64,000 bases of DNA from Ferribacterium limneticum (lineage in GTDB: Bacteria; Pseudomonadota; Gammaproteobacteria; Burkholderiales; Rhodocyclaceae). The notes under the pieces are model-generated. The model had not been told where the DNA came from and ran no database searches. It worked only from the letters and a program-made list of their open reading frames with translations. Position 1 is the first letter of the stretch; every line of letters starts with the position of its first letter. Made by a program: the position numbers and the translations under genes. Below, piece by piece: positions 55,858-64,000 of the stretch. The stretch spans positions 248,001 through 312,000 of the forward strand of contig NZ_CP075189.1 in the NCBI RefSeq assembly GCF_020510565.1. The letters are read 5' to 3'.

Positions 55858-55864
55858 TTCTAAC
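55858..55864 (-). other. Solitary integron core site
   Basis: GTTAGAA on the minus strand with no second core or stem upstream. It marks the upstream limit of the array and could be a remnant of attI or of a cut attC. Confidence 0.45.
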
Positions 55865-56118
55865 TAGTAGTAGACGACAAAACTGTCGCCTAATCCGGAA
55901 ATCTGTCCAATAAGCTGGCGGACAGGACGGCAGGTTTCGCTTGCACGGTGGCTGATTTCGACATTTAGCTGGATATCCATGCAGTATTTTGTCGCCATGA
56001 AACCGGACGCTTCCATTTCTCCTCCCGAAATGCCCATGGGGACAATTTGCAGATCGTCCGGTCGGGGTGTTGCTTTGCCGAAACGATCATTTACAGGGCG
56101 ACAGCATACGGAGCGCAT
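55864..56118 (-). CDS. Possible small protein at the array edge
   Basis: An 84-codon frame (later part MEASGFMATKYCMDIQLNVE, ends GLGDSFVVYY). It has several internal Met codons and no clear ribosome site, and no family was recognised. Its TAG overlaps the solitary core site. It may be a genuine small cassette-type gene or a chance frame. Confidence 0.35.
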   Translation of the reverse strand: MRSVCCRPVNDRFGKATPRPDDLQIVPMGISGGEMEASGFMATKYCMDIQLNVEISHRASETCRPVRQLIGQISGLGDSFVVYY

Positions 56119-56180
56119 GAATTAATGTCGAGTGGGTATGGCGTATTTCCGGGGAACCAGAAGGCAAGCGGAGGCGTGTT

Positions 56181-59100
56181 TCACGCGATCTGCCGCGACG
56201 CCTCCCGTCGGTCAGCTACCTTCGCCGCCGCCTCGCTGCGCACCGGCCCAAATCCGCGCACCTCGGCCGGCCAGTTGGCGAGTGCGATGAGTTCCGGGCT
56301 TGGGCTGTGCCCGGCGATGAAATCAAGGTCGCTTTCGTAGTCGGCGAGTAGCTGGCGGTCGAGCCTGTTTTCTTCGCTGTTTTTCCACGGATCGAGCCAA
56401 CTGCCGCGCCAGCGGCGGGCCTTAGCCATTGCCTTGAATACCGGCAGCACCCAGGCGCCGAAGCGGATTTTCTTCGGGCGGCCGTCCGGGCCGGGGCGGG
56501 TGAGTCCGGGCGGAGCGAGGTGGAAGCTCAGGCGCAGGTCGCCGTCGAAGCGCTCGTTCATGCTCTTCAGGAAATCGGTCTGGGCGTACAGGCGGGCGAC
56601 TTCCCAGGCGTCTTTGGGGGCGAGCAGGCGGGCGTATTGGGTGGCGACGGCGCGGGTCAGGTCGTCGTTGCCGAGGCGGCGGATGGCTTCGACGCGGTCG
56701 GTGTAGCGGGCGGCGAGGGTGGCGTCTTGGTAGGCGGTGAGGTGGTCGACGCGGCTGGCGATGAGTTCGTCCAGCGTTTGTTCCGGCAAGGGCTGGCCGG
56801 TGAGCGGGCCGGCGATTTTGGCGACTTTTTCCGGGTCGACCGCAGCACGCCGGCCCCATTCGAAAGCCTGGCGGTTGGCGTCGACGGCGGCGCCGTTGAG
56901 TTCGATGGCGCGGTCGAGGGCGGCGGCGGAAACGGGGACGAGACCGAGTTGCCAGGCGTAGCCGAGGAGCAGCATGTTGCCGTAGAGGGCGTCGCCCATC
57001 AGGCGGTTGGCAAGATGCTGGGCGTCGATGAACTGGACGTGATCGGTGCCGAGGGTGTCGGCCAGTTGCGTCTTGAGCCCGGCCAGCGGGAAGTGCCAGT
57101 CGCGGTTGCGCGTGAAGTCGGCGGTTGGCGTGTCGGTGCAGCTGACGACGGCGCGCGTGCGGCCTTCGAGCATTTTCGACAGGGCTTCGGTGCTGGCGCT
57201 GACGACGAGGTCACCGCCGAGTACGGCGTGCGCTTCGCCGGTGGCAATGCGGGCGGCGTGGATGTCTTCCGGTCGGTCGGCGATGCGCAGGTGGGAGAAG
57301 ACGGCGCCGTACTTTTGCGCCAGGCCGGTCATGTCGAGGGTCGAAATGCCCTTGCCGTCGAGGTGGGCAGCCATGCCGATGAGGGCGCCGAGGGTGATGA
57401 CGCCCATGCCGCCGACGCCGGTGATGAGGAGGTTGTAGGGCTGGGCTGTGGACGGCAGTTTGGGCGATTTCAAAATTGGCCAATTTTCCGGGTTGACCGT
57501 AGGACTCGCTCCTTTTTTCGGTTTGCCGCCTTCGATGGTGACGAAGCTCGGGCAGAAGCCTTTGACGCAGGAGAAATCCTGGTTGCACGACGACTGGTCG
57601 ATCTGGCGCTTGGTGCCGAAGGTCGTTTCGACCGGCACGATGGACAGGCAGTTCGATTGCACGGAGCAGTCGCCGCAACCTTCGCAGACGGCTTCGTTGA
57701 TGACGACGCGCTGGGCGATGGCCGGCAGCTTGCCGCGTTTGCGCCGGCGGCGGGCTTCGGTGGCGCAGACCTGGTCGTAAATCAGCACGGTGACGCCGGG
57801 TTCTTCGCGCAGTTCGCGCTGGACGGCGTCGAGTTCGTCGCGGTGGCGGATCGGGACGTTGGGGGCGAGGTCGGTGATTTCGGCGTACTTGGCCGGATCG
57901 TTGGTGACGATGACCATCTTGCCGACGCCCTCGGCTTCGAGTTGGCGCGTGATGCGGGCGACGCTCAGGATGCCGTCGACGGGCTGGCCGCCGGTCATCG
58001 CCACGGCGTCGTTGTAGAGAATCTTGTAGGTGATCGGCACCTTGGCGGCGATGGATTGCCGGATGGCCAGGATGCCGGAGTGGAAATAGGTGCCGTCGCC
58101 GAGGTTGGCGAAGATGTGCTTTTCGGTCGTGAAGGGCGCCTGGCCGACCCAGGGCACGCCTTCGCCGCCCATGTGGGTGAAGGTTGACGTGCTGCGGTCC
58201 ATCCACGTCACCATGTAGTGGCAACCGATGCCGGCGACGGCGCGCGAGCCTTCCGGGACGCGGGTCGAGCTGTTGTGCGGGCAGCCCGAGCAGAAATGCG
58301 GCTTGCGCTCGGCGAGCACGATGGGCGTCAGCGCCGCCTTTTGTTTGCTTTCAATCAGCGCGAGGCGGGCGGCGATGGTCGGCGAGGTGAAGAAACGGCC
58401 GATGCGTTCGGCGATGACGCGGGCGATGGTGGCGACCGGCAGTTCGCCGGTGGCCGGCAGCAGCCAGTGGCCTTCGGACTGCATTGGCGTCCATTCGCCG
58501 ATCTCGTCGAACTTGCCGATAACGCGCGGGCGGACATCGTCCTTCCAGTTGTACAGCTCTTCCTTGAGCTGGTATTCGAGCAGTTGGCGTTTTTCCTCGA
58601 CGACCAGGATTTCCTCCAGCCCTTCGGCAAAATGGCGGACGCCTTCCGGTTCGAGCGGCCAGACCATGCCGACCTTGAACAGGCGGATGCCGATTTCGCC
58701 GGCCAGAGCGTCGTCGATGCCGAGTTCGTCGAGGGCCTGGCGGACGTCGAGGTAGCTCTTGCCGGCAGTCAGAATGCCGAGGCGCGGGGCGGGCGAGTCG
58801 ATGATCAGCTTGTTCAGCCCGTTGGCCCGGCAGTAGGCCAGCGCGGCGTAGAGCTTGTGGTTGAGCAGGCGGGCTTCCTGGACCAGCGGCGGGTCGGGCC
58901 AGCGGATGTTGAGACCGTCCGGCGGCAATTTGAAATTGGGCGGAAAAATCGGGTTGACCGTAGCAGGGTCGATGCTGACTGAAGCCGAGGTCTCGACCGT
59001 GTCGGCCAGCGCCTTGAAGGCTACCCAGCAGCCCGAATAGCGGCTCATCGCCCAGCCGTGCAGGCCGAAATCGAGGTATTCCTGGACATTGGCCGGGTAG

Positions 59101-59639
59101 AGCACCGGCATCATGACTGCCTTGAAAAAGTGCTCGGTCTGGTGCGGCAGGGTCGATGACTTGGCGGCGTGGTCGTCGCCGGCAATGACCAGCACGCCGC
59201 CGAATTTCGAACTGCCGGCGGCGTTGGCGTGGCGGAAGACGTCGCCGCAGCGATCAACGCCCGGCCCCTTGCCGTACCACAGGCCGAACACGCCGTCGTA
59301 GAGCGCGCCGGGAAAGAGATTGACCTGCTGGCTGCCCCACACGGCGGTCGCCGCCATGTCTTCGTTGAGGCCCGGCTGGAAGGTGATGTGGTGCTCGGCG
59401 AGGTGTTCCTTGGCCTTCCACAGGCCGAGATCGAGGTTGCCGAGCGGGCTGCCGCGGTAGCCGGAAATGAAGCCGGCGGTATTGAGCCCGGCGGCCAGAT
59501 CACGCTCGCGTTGCAGCATGGGCAGGCGAATCAACGCCTGGGTGCCGGTCAGGAAGACGCGGCCGGTGTGGCGGGTGTATTTGTCGTCAATCGACGCGGA
59601 CAGGTCGGTCGGCAAGGGTGGTTGAGCCAGGTTGCTCAT
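56181..59639 (-). CDS. Indolepyruvate (arylpyruvate) ferredoxin oxidoreductase, fused
   Basis: An 1152-residue single-chain enzyme; GGAGACAA precedes the ATG. N-terminal thiamine-pyrophosphate/transketolase-type domains (GTQALIRLPMLQRERDLAAG, GCPHNSSTRVPEGSRAVAGI, NLGDGTYFHSG) are followed by Cys-rich iron-sulfur segments (NEAVCEGCGDCSVQSNCLS, NQDFSCVKGFCPSF) and the IorB-like part (LLITGVGGMGVITLGALIGM). It decarboxylates aryl- or indolepyruvates to the aryl-acetyl-CoA. The product would feed phenylacetyl-CoA metabolism, matching the PaaK-like gene. A linker contains an in-frame dispersed repeat copy. Confidence 0.93.
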   Translation of the reverse strand: MSNLAQPPLPTDLSASIDDKYTRHTGRVFLTGTQALIRLPMLQRERDLAAGLNTAGFISGYRGSPLGNLDLGLWKAKEHLAEHHITFQPGLNEDMAATAVWGSQQVNLFPGALYDGVFGLWYGKGPGVDRCGDVFRHANAAGSSKFGGVLVIAGDDHAAKSSTLPHQTEHFFKAVMMPVLYPANVQEYLDFGLHGWAMSRYSGCWVAFKALADTVETSASVSIDPATVNPIFPPNFKLPPDGLNIRWPDPPLVQEARLLNHKLYAALAYCRANGLNKLIIDSPAPRLGILTAGKSYLDVRQALDELGIDDALAGEIGIRLFKVGMVWPLEPEGVRHFAEGLEEILVVEEKRQLLEYQLKEELYNWKDDVRPRVIGKFDEIGEWTPMQSEGHWLLPATGELPVATIARVIAERIGRFFTSPTIAARLALIESKQKAALTPIVLAERKPHFCSGCPHNSSTRVPEGSRAVAGIGCHYMVTWMDRSTSTFTHMGGEGVPWVGQAPFTTEKHIFANLGDGTYFHSGILAIRQSIAAKVPITYKILYNDAVAMTGGQPVDGILSVARITRQLEAEGVGKMVIVTNDPAKYAEITDLAPNVPIRHRDELDAVQRELREEPGVTVLIYDQVCATEARRRRKRGKLPAIAQRVVINEAVCEGCGDCSVQSNCLSIVPVETTFGTKRQIDQSSCNQDFSCVKGFCPSFVTIEGGKPKKGASPTVNPENWPILKSPKLPSTAQPYNLLITGVGGMGVITLGALIGMAAHLDGKGISTLDMTGLAQKYGAVFSHLRIADRPEDIHAARIATGEAHAVLGGDLVVSASTEALSKMLEGRTRAVVSCTDTPTADFTRNRDWHFPLAGLKTQLADTLGTDHVQFIDAQHLANRLMGDALYGNMLLLGYAWQLGLVPVSAAALDRAIELNGAAVDANRQAFEWGRRAAVDPEKVAKIAGPLTGQPLPEQTLDELIASRVDHLTAYQDATLAARYTDRVEAIRRLGNDDLTRAVATQYARLLAPKDAWEVARLYAQTDFLKSMNERFDGDLRLSFHLAPPGLTRPGPDGRPKKIRFGAWVLPVFKAMAKARRWRGSWLDPWKNSEENRLDRQLLADYESDLDFIAGHSPSPELIALANWPAEVRGFGPVRSEAAAKVADRREASRQIA
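57467..57502 (-). repeat. Dispersed repeat, copy 14, in frame inside the oxidoreductase
   Basis: Minus-strand reading CTACGGTCAACCCGGAAAAT then TGGCCAATTTTGAAAT. It encodes PTVNPENWPILKS in the linker between the iron-sulfur and IorB-like parts. Weaker look-alikes occur in the same gene at 58929-58962 and 56813-56845. Confidence 0.8.
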
Positions 59640-59759
59640 CTTTGTCTCCGGTTATGACGCCTTGTGGGCGCTGTTGAGCATCGCCCGGCCGGGGGTGGTG
59701 GCAAGGCATGCTTTGGAGATTGGATTGTCATCGCCGGTCAATGTTCCGGCTATGCGGGA

Positions 59760-61625
59760 TTACCCGGGCAAACCGAGGCGTAGCGTGAAGCTGAAAGTGC
59801 TGCCGACGCCTTGCTGGCTCTGCACGGTCAGGTGGCCGCCCATCAGGTCGACGAGCTGGCTCGAGATGGTCAGACCGAGGCCGGTGCCGCCGAAATTGCG
59901 GGTGGTCGAACTGTCGGCCTGGGCGAAGGCATGGAAAATCGCGTCAAGACGGTCGGCCGGGATGCCGATGCCGGTGTCGGCTATGTCGACGGCCAGCAGC
60001 ATGTTGTTCGTGCCGGTTTCGACGACCCGCGCGGAGACCGCAATGCTGCCGGCGAGCGTGAATTTGACGGCATTGCCGATCAGGTTGAGCAAGACCTGGC
60101 GGATGCGCAGCGGATCGCCGATCAGGGTTTCCGGCAACTCCGCCGGCAGGCTGCATTCGCTGCTCAGTCCCTTGTCCTTGATCTGAGGCGCCATGAGGCG
60201 GAGGACATCGTTGACTAGGGGCGCGAATTCAAACGGCGTATGTTCGATATGCAGCTTGCCTGCCTCGATCTTCGAGACATCGAGAATATCGTTGAGGATG
60301 GCCAGCAGGCTGTTGGCCGACGCCTGGGCAATCGTCAGGTATTCCCGGGTCTCGTCGTCGAGCGTGTTCATCCGGGCCAGTTCGATCATGCCGATGACGC
60401 CGTTCATCGGCGTCCGCAGTTCGTGGCTCATGTTGGCGAGAAATTCGCTCTTTGCCTGGTTCGCCGCTTCCGCCGACTCCTTCGCCGCCGCCAGGTTTTC
60501 GATCATTTTCGAACGCTGCTCCTCGCTCGCCGCCAGGGCCAGTTCAGCCTTGTTGCGGGCGCCAAGAAACTCGTTGAAGGCGGCGGCGACGGTACTGATT
60601 TCACTGCTGCCGATTTCGGCCACCGGTTCGGCGGCCTGTCCTGGCCGCATGGTGCTGGCCCGTTGGCGCATGGCAGCAGCCAGCTGGCCCAAGGGCCTCG
60701 AGATGCGCGCTGAAAAGAGCCAGAGCAGCGGGGTGGCGAGCAACATGAGCAGGATGGTAATCGTCGCCATGCGTCGTTCGATGTTGCTGATGGGCAGGAA
60801 AGCCTCGCTGCTCGGAATGACCGAGGCGATGATCCAGTCTGTCGTGGCCAGTCGCTTGAAGGTGAACAGGCCTTCCAGCCCGAGGCTGTTGGTGCCTTCG
60901 AGGGTTCCCTCAAAGCCGGCGAGGGCGCGGTCAAGGGAAGGGTTGGAGCCGGGTGGCGCGACTTTCTGCATGATGCGCTCTTTGTCCGGATGGGCAATGA
61001 CCAGCCGGTCCCTGCTGACCAGATACAAATAGCCGCTCTCGCCTATCTTGCGCGAGCCCAGCGTGCCGATCAGATTGGGTTTGTAGAGGTTGAGCACGCC
61101 ACCGAAGATGGCGACAAGCTCACCCCGGGCATTGAGAACCGGGGCGGCCATGACGACGATGGGCTGCTGCGTGGCCTTGCCGAGGATGGGCTGGGAAATG
61201 GTCGGCTTGAGCGTTTTCCGGACGTTCTGGATGTAGTCCCGGCTGCTCATGTCAAGATCGCGTCGCCCCGGCTTGATCGGCCAGTCGACGAGGAGCAGGC
61301 CCTTGGCATCGAAAATGTAGAGGTCGTCGAACAGCGTCAACAGCGTGGGGCGCTCGCGCAGATGGCGCTCGAGGGCGGCGAGGTCGGTCAGGCTGTCCTG
61401 CGGCACGGTGCTGGATACCGTGGCCAGGGCGCGCAGGCGCTCCTGCAGCTTGTCGTCGATATTGCCGGCCAGTTCGCCGAGGAAGGCAAACTGCTCGGCT
61501 TCGATGCGTTTGCCGAGATCTTCGCGCAGAACCGAGTATTGCCCGAAAAACTGGACGACGAGGAGGAGCAGCGCCGTGCCGATGGCGCCAACAGTGAGCT
61601 TGAGTTTGAGACTGTAGGGCGACAT
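59760..61625 (-). CDS. Membrane histidine kinase with double cache sensor
   Basis: About 621 residues from ATG 61625 ([20 protein letters not shown]); the frame also opens at TTG 61631. Membrane segments lie near 10-30 and 280-300, enclosing a double-cache periplasmic domain ([40 protein letters not shown]). HAMP, HisKA ([16 protein letters not shown]) and HATPase ([10 protein letters not shown]) follow. There is no receiver. No regulator is adjacent. It may be an orphan kinase feeding a separate response regulator. Confidence 0.92.
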   Translation of the reverse strand: MSPYSLKLKLTVGAIGTALLLLVVQFFGQYSVLREDLGKRIEAEQFAFLGELAGNIDDKLQERLRALATVSSTVPQDSLTDLAALERHLRERPTLLTLFDDLYIFDAKGLLLVDWPIKPGRRDLDMSSRDYIQNVRKTLKPTISQPILGKATQQPIVVMAAPVLNARGELVAIFGGVLNLYKPNLIGTLGSRKIGESGYLYLVSRDRLVIAHPDKERIMQKVAPPGSNPSLDRALAGFEGTLEGTNSLGLEGLFTFKRLATTDWIIASVIPSSEAFLPISNIERRMATITILLMLLATPLLWLFSARISRPLGQLAAAMRQRASTMRPGQAAEPVAEIGSSEISTVAAAFNEFLGARNKAELALAASEEQRSKMIENLAAAKESAEAANQAKSEFLANMSHELRTPMNGVIGMIELARMNTLDDETREYLTIAQASANSLLAILNDILDVSKIEAGKLHIEHTPFEFAPLVNDVLRLMAPQIKDKGLSSECSLPAELPETLIGDPLRIRQVLLNLIGNAVKFTLAGSIAVSARVVETGTNNMLLAVDIADTGIGIPADRLDAIFHAFAQADSSTTRNFGGTGLGLTISSQLVDLMGGHLTVQSQQGVGSTFSFTLRLGLPG

Positions 61626-61817
61626 GGTCAAAGTGCCGGTGGCAGAGTTTTTCCGCGATTCAGCATATTAAACGGATCAGACGACTGCCGGATCGCATCC
61701 GCGACAGCAAAAGGGGTATCGCGGCCATGTTTTTGCGCGTCGAGTGCCGCGGGACCAATTTTGCTGGAAGTTTTGCCCAAGCGCAGACCCGGAGTGTTGC
61801 CGGTATCGATGGAGCGC

Positions 61818-63119
61818 TCACGGAAGAAAGCGGGTGGCCTGATCGAGATCCGTGTGAGTATGGCCTTCGTAAAGCGCCGTGACGAACTTGCGCCAGACCA
61901 GATCGGGCTCGCCGATACGGAAGCCGCAGTAATGCTGGTCATCGACATCGGTTTCCTGAACGACCTGGACGGTTAGTCGGGAGATTTCATTGAGACCAAG
62001 CTGGACGGTGGCGTTGAGCCATATGTCGGCCGGAATCTGCTCGATGATGCGGGCCCGGAAACCGTAGCGCGACACTTCATTGACTTCGATGTTGATCGGT
62101 TTCTCGAAAAGTGGCGTCGCGTTGTTGAGGCGGGCCGGGCACTTGACGGAAAAGCGGCGGTGCTGGCGAATCTGCTGGGCGGCGCCTTTTTCCGGGAGTC
62201 CCGGCAGGACGCTGCGATATTCCGGCAGGTCGTAGATGAGGTGGAGCAGGGCTTTCTTGCGGTCGCTCAGCTCGGCGAAGACATTGGTTTTCTTGTTGAA
62301 GAAGTAGTCGATCAGTTCAGGTGTCAGTACCGGGTCGTTGGTCGTGAAGAAGCGCCGGTGCGGGATCTGGATGTTGGCCAGCTTGGTTTCGCAGAAGTAG
62401 TGATACAGGTTTCGGTTGTTGGCCTTGCCGGCGTAGGCCTTGCGCATCGTTTCCGGCGCGTGCTTGAGGTCGAGCGAGGCGCCGACAGCCGGTGCGCCAT
62501 TGACGAAGTCGTAGTTCTCGACCACGTTGGCGGTCAGCCGCTTGAAGAAAAGCAGCGACTCGTACATTTCGATATGGCGCGGATTGACCGCGATGACGAG
62601 GTGCCGGGTGTCGAAGAAGGTCGTGCAGTATTCGTACATGAACTTCATGAGCGGGAAGAGGATGGTTCCTCCCGTCCGCCGGAAGCGCGGATGCACGGCA
62701 AGGGCCGACACCTCGGCGATATTGCCTTCCTTTTCGCGGACGCCGGTCAGGTCGAAAATCCGCTGCAGCGGGAAGCCGATGGCGCTTTCGCGGATCAGCG
62801 ACAGGGTGCCGACGACCTGATCGTCGAATTTGGCACACAGCGTCGTCGTCGTCGGCAAGGCGTGATAGACCGTGACGCGCATGCCGGAGGGGTCCGGGGT
62901 CATGAAGCCGCTGCTGACATAGGCGTCGTGCAGCAATTTGAAACAGGCTTCGAGCTCTTCCTTGGTCTCGGCGATTTTCAGGACCAGGCGCTTGTTCGGC
63001 TCGGGATCGCAATCCACGAAGGAGCGATAGACGTTATGGCGGCTCTTCTGCGGCAGCATCGCAAAAAGCTTGCGTGCAGTCTGGCTGAAGTAAAACCGCA
63101 AACGGGCTAAGGCCGGCAT
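61818..63119 (-). CDS. FeeM-like N-acyltransferase fused to a PilZ domain
   Basis: About 433 residues from ATG 63119 (MPALARLRFYFSQTARKLFA); a GTG at 63128 is possible. The first 220 residues match FeeM-type N-acyl amino acid synthases, relatives of autoinducer synthases (VLKIAETKEELEACFKLLHD, GFMTPDPSGMRVTVYHALPT, EVSALAVHPRFRRTGGTIL). The last 110 residues are a PilZ domain with the c-di-GMP motif RRFSV and, in place of DxSxxG, EVSRYG. An extended -10 box (TGCTATGAT) lies upstream near 63152-63160. It may make a lipid-like signal or lipid under c-di-GMP control; both steps are inferred. Confidence 0.85.
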   Translation of the reverse strand: MPALARLRFYFSQTARKLFAMLPQKSRHNVYRSFVDCDPEPNKRLVLKIAETKEELEACFKLLHDAYVSSGFMTPDPSGMRVTVYHALPTTTTLCAKFDDQVVGTLSLIRESAIGFPLQRIFDLTGVREKEGNIAEVSALAVHPRFRRTGGTILFPLMKFMYEYCTTFFDTRHLVIAVNPRHIEMYESLLFFKRLTANVVENYDFVNGAPAVGASLDLKHAPETMRKAYAGKANNRNLYHYFCETKLANIQIPHRRFFTTNDPVLTPELIDYFFNKKTNVFAELSDRKKALLHLIYDLPEYRSVLPGLPEKGAAQQIRQHRRFSVKCPARLNNATPLFEKPINIEVNEVSRYGFRARIIEQIPADIWLNATVQLGLNEISRLTVQVVQETDVDDQHYCGFRIGEPDLVWRKFVTALYEGHTHTDLDQATRFLP

Positions 63120-63167
63120 CAAGCACACTCAAAGGAAAAACTACGTTTTTATCATAGCACCTTATGA

Positions 63168-63196
63168 TTGACATGAATCAGGTGCCTCCGGACAAT
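63168..63196 (+). promoter_or_regulatory. Predicted promoter of the HAAT binding lipoprotein
   Basis: TTGACA, a 17-base spacer, and GACAAT, 45 bases upstream of the ATG at 63242. The ribosome site is AGGAGAAA. Confidence 0.6.
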
Positions 63197-63241
63197 CGGA
63201 GGATACCGTTTTATCCCCCCCAGAGATCAGGAGAAACACCG

Positions 63242-64000
63242 ATGCAAGCCAAGCTTTCCGTAGTTGCCCTCTCCGTTGCTGCTGCTTTTGCCCTGTCCGC
63301 CTGCGGCCAGAAGGAAGAACCCAAAATGGTTGCTCCCGCCGCGCCGGCCGCGAAGCCGGAAGTGGTCGTCAAGCTCGGCCATGTCGCACCGATGACCGGC
63401 CCGCAGGCTCACCTCGGCAAGGACAACGAAAATGGCGCCGTGCTGGCCATCGAAGAGCTGAACGCCAAAGGTATGGAAATCGGTGGTGCCAAGGTCAAGT
63501 TCGAGCTGATCAACGAAGATGACGCAGCCGACCCGAAACAGGGCGCCATCGTTGCCCAGAAGCTGGTCGATGCCAAGGTCAATGGCGTCATCGGTCACCT
63601 CAATTCGGGCACGACCATCCCGGCCTCCAAGCTTTACGCCGATGCTGGCATCCCGCAGATCTCCGGTTCGGCGACCAATCCGAAATACACGCAGCAGGGC
63701 TTTGCCACGGCTTTCCGCGTCATGGCCAACGACGTCCAGCAGGGCAAGAGCCTTGGTGAGTTCGCCGTCAAGCAGGGCGTCAAGACCGTGGCCATCGTCG
63801 ATGACCGCACCGCCTACGGCCAGGGCCTGGCCGACGAGTTCAAGAAGGCGGCCGAAGCTTCCGGCATCAAGGTGGTGGCCAACGAATACACGACCGACAA
63901 GGCGACCGATTTCAAGGCCATCCTGACCAAGATCAAGTCGACCAAGGCCGAACTGGTCTTCTTCGGCGGCATGGATGCGCAGGGCGGCCCGATGGCCAAA
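63242..64000 (+). CDS. HAAT-type ABC transporter binding lipoprotein, N-terminal part
   Basis: The first 253 residues are present; the gene runs off the window. A signal peptide with lipobox (AVSLSVAAAFALSAC is the approximate form; the last four residues LSAC are clear) makes it a lipoprotein anchored after Cys. The LivK-like fold is seen in VKLGHVAPMTGPQAHLGKDN, GVIGHLNSGTTIPASKLYAD and VAIVDDRTAYGQGLADEFKK. It belongs to the branched-chain amino acid type and differs from the binding protein at 40041, so a second HAAT system probably continues beyond the window. Confidence 0.9.
   Translation, partial: MQAKLSVVALSVAAAFALSACGQKEEPKMVAPAAPAAKPEVVVKLGHVAPMTGPQAHLGKDNENGAVLAIEELNAKGMEIGGAKVKFELINEDDAADPKQGAIVAQKLVDAKVNGVIGHLNSGTTIPASKLYADAGIPQISGSATNPKYTQQGFATAFRVMANDVQQGKSLGEFAVKQGVKTVAIVDDRTAYGQGLADEFKKAAEASGIKVVANEYTTDKATDFKAILTKIKSTKAELVFFGGMDAQGGPMAK

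Noticed and set aside
52200-56200. An integron integrase (intI) gene beside the array
   Set aside because: No tyrosine-recombinase-like frame on either strand; neighbours are a methyltransferase and indolepyruvate ferredoxin oxidoreductase.
58929-58962. A second full in-frame repeat copy in the oxidoreductase
   Set aside because: Only the first 13 or so bases match well; the encoded residues could be ordinary family sequence, so it is listed only as a possible copy.
61628-61948. A 106-codon minus-strand frame between the cache kinase and the FeeM-PilZ gene
   Set aside because: It overlaps the 3' end of the FeeM-PilZ gene in another frame and shows no motif.

Overview
The window reads as chromosomal DNA of a high-GC, metabolically versatile betaproteobacterium, most like Rhodocyclaceae (Dechloromonas/Azospira-type). 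This is inferred from the gene content: ETF and acyl-CoA oxidation, polyhydroxyalkanoate (PHA) granule proteins, a fused B12 mutase, an arylpyruvate ferredoxin oxidoreductase, aromatic/acyl-CoA ligases with HAAT-type ABC transport, many complex sensor kinases, and a chromosomal-integron-like cassette array. No rRNA, tRNA, CRISPR array or complete insertion sequence was seen.

Layout. 1-4518: ETF subunits, an acyl-CoA dehydrogenase and ETF:quinone oxidoreductase, a complete electron path from acyl-CoA to quinone. 4624-6608: yjcH-actP acetate uptake. 6806-12809: two large hybrid histidine kinases, one with cache sensing and one with a hemerythrin domain. 12910-15845: a ClpX-like ATPase without the zinc domain, then minCDE. 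16018-17658: gpmI. 17767-21701: small genes, a phasin with a candidate small RNA downstream, a low-Mr phosphatase and a TerC-family protein. 21674-27354: a PhnD-like binding protein with a hybrid kinase, a DUF1439 protein and an AraC regulator divergent from icmF (27486-30749). 30940-35035: an M48 lipoprotein protease, a SpoIIE-type phosphatase and a Crp/Fnr regulator. 35210-43674: an acyl/aryl-CoA ligase, a five-gene branched-chain-type ABC transporter and a PaaK-like protein. 43689-51946: a PQQ-type sugar dehydrogenase, SPFH/NfeD, an auxin-efflux carrier, PhaM, a LuxR regulator overlapping a hybrid kinase, and a methyltransferase. 52200-55864: an integron cassette array of six attC sites without an integrase. 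56181-63119: indolepyruvate ferredoxin oxidoreductase, a cache kinase and a FeeM-PilZ acyltransferase. 63242-end: another HAAT binding lipoprotein, cut by the window edge.

How it fits together. The metabolic genes converge on acyl-CoA and aryl-CoA: uptake (ActP, HAAT transporter), activation (two ligases), oxidation (acyl-CoA dehydrogenase, ETF, ETF-QO), arylpyruvate decarboxylation, isobutyryl-CoA isomerisation, and carbon storage as PHA (phasin, PhaM). This metabolic linkage is inference from families and proximity.

The most striking unexplained signals are: (1) a dispersed, non-coding repeat of about 36 bp (core CGGTCAACCG followed by an A-tract) present in 14 clear copies. It lies almost always in intergenic gaps, sometimes is the whole gap between a stop and the next start, and once is read in frame inside an enzyme. 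(2) A CALIN-type array whose two edges carry the same 15-bp sequence followed by a repeat copy. (3) A candidate small RNA of about 64 nt next to the phasin gene, with two CUCCUCC anti-Shine-Dalgarno modules and a promoter-region motif shared with the phasin gene.
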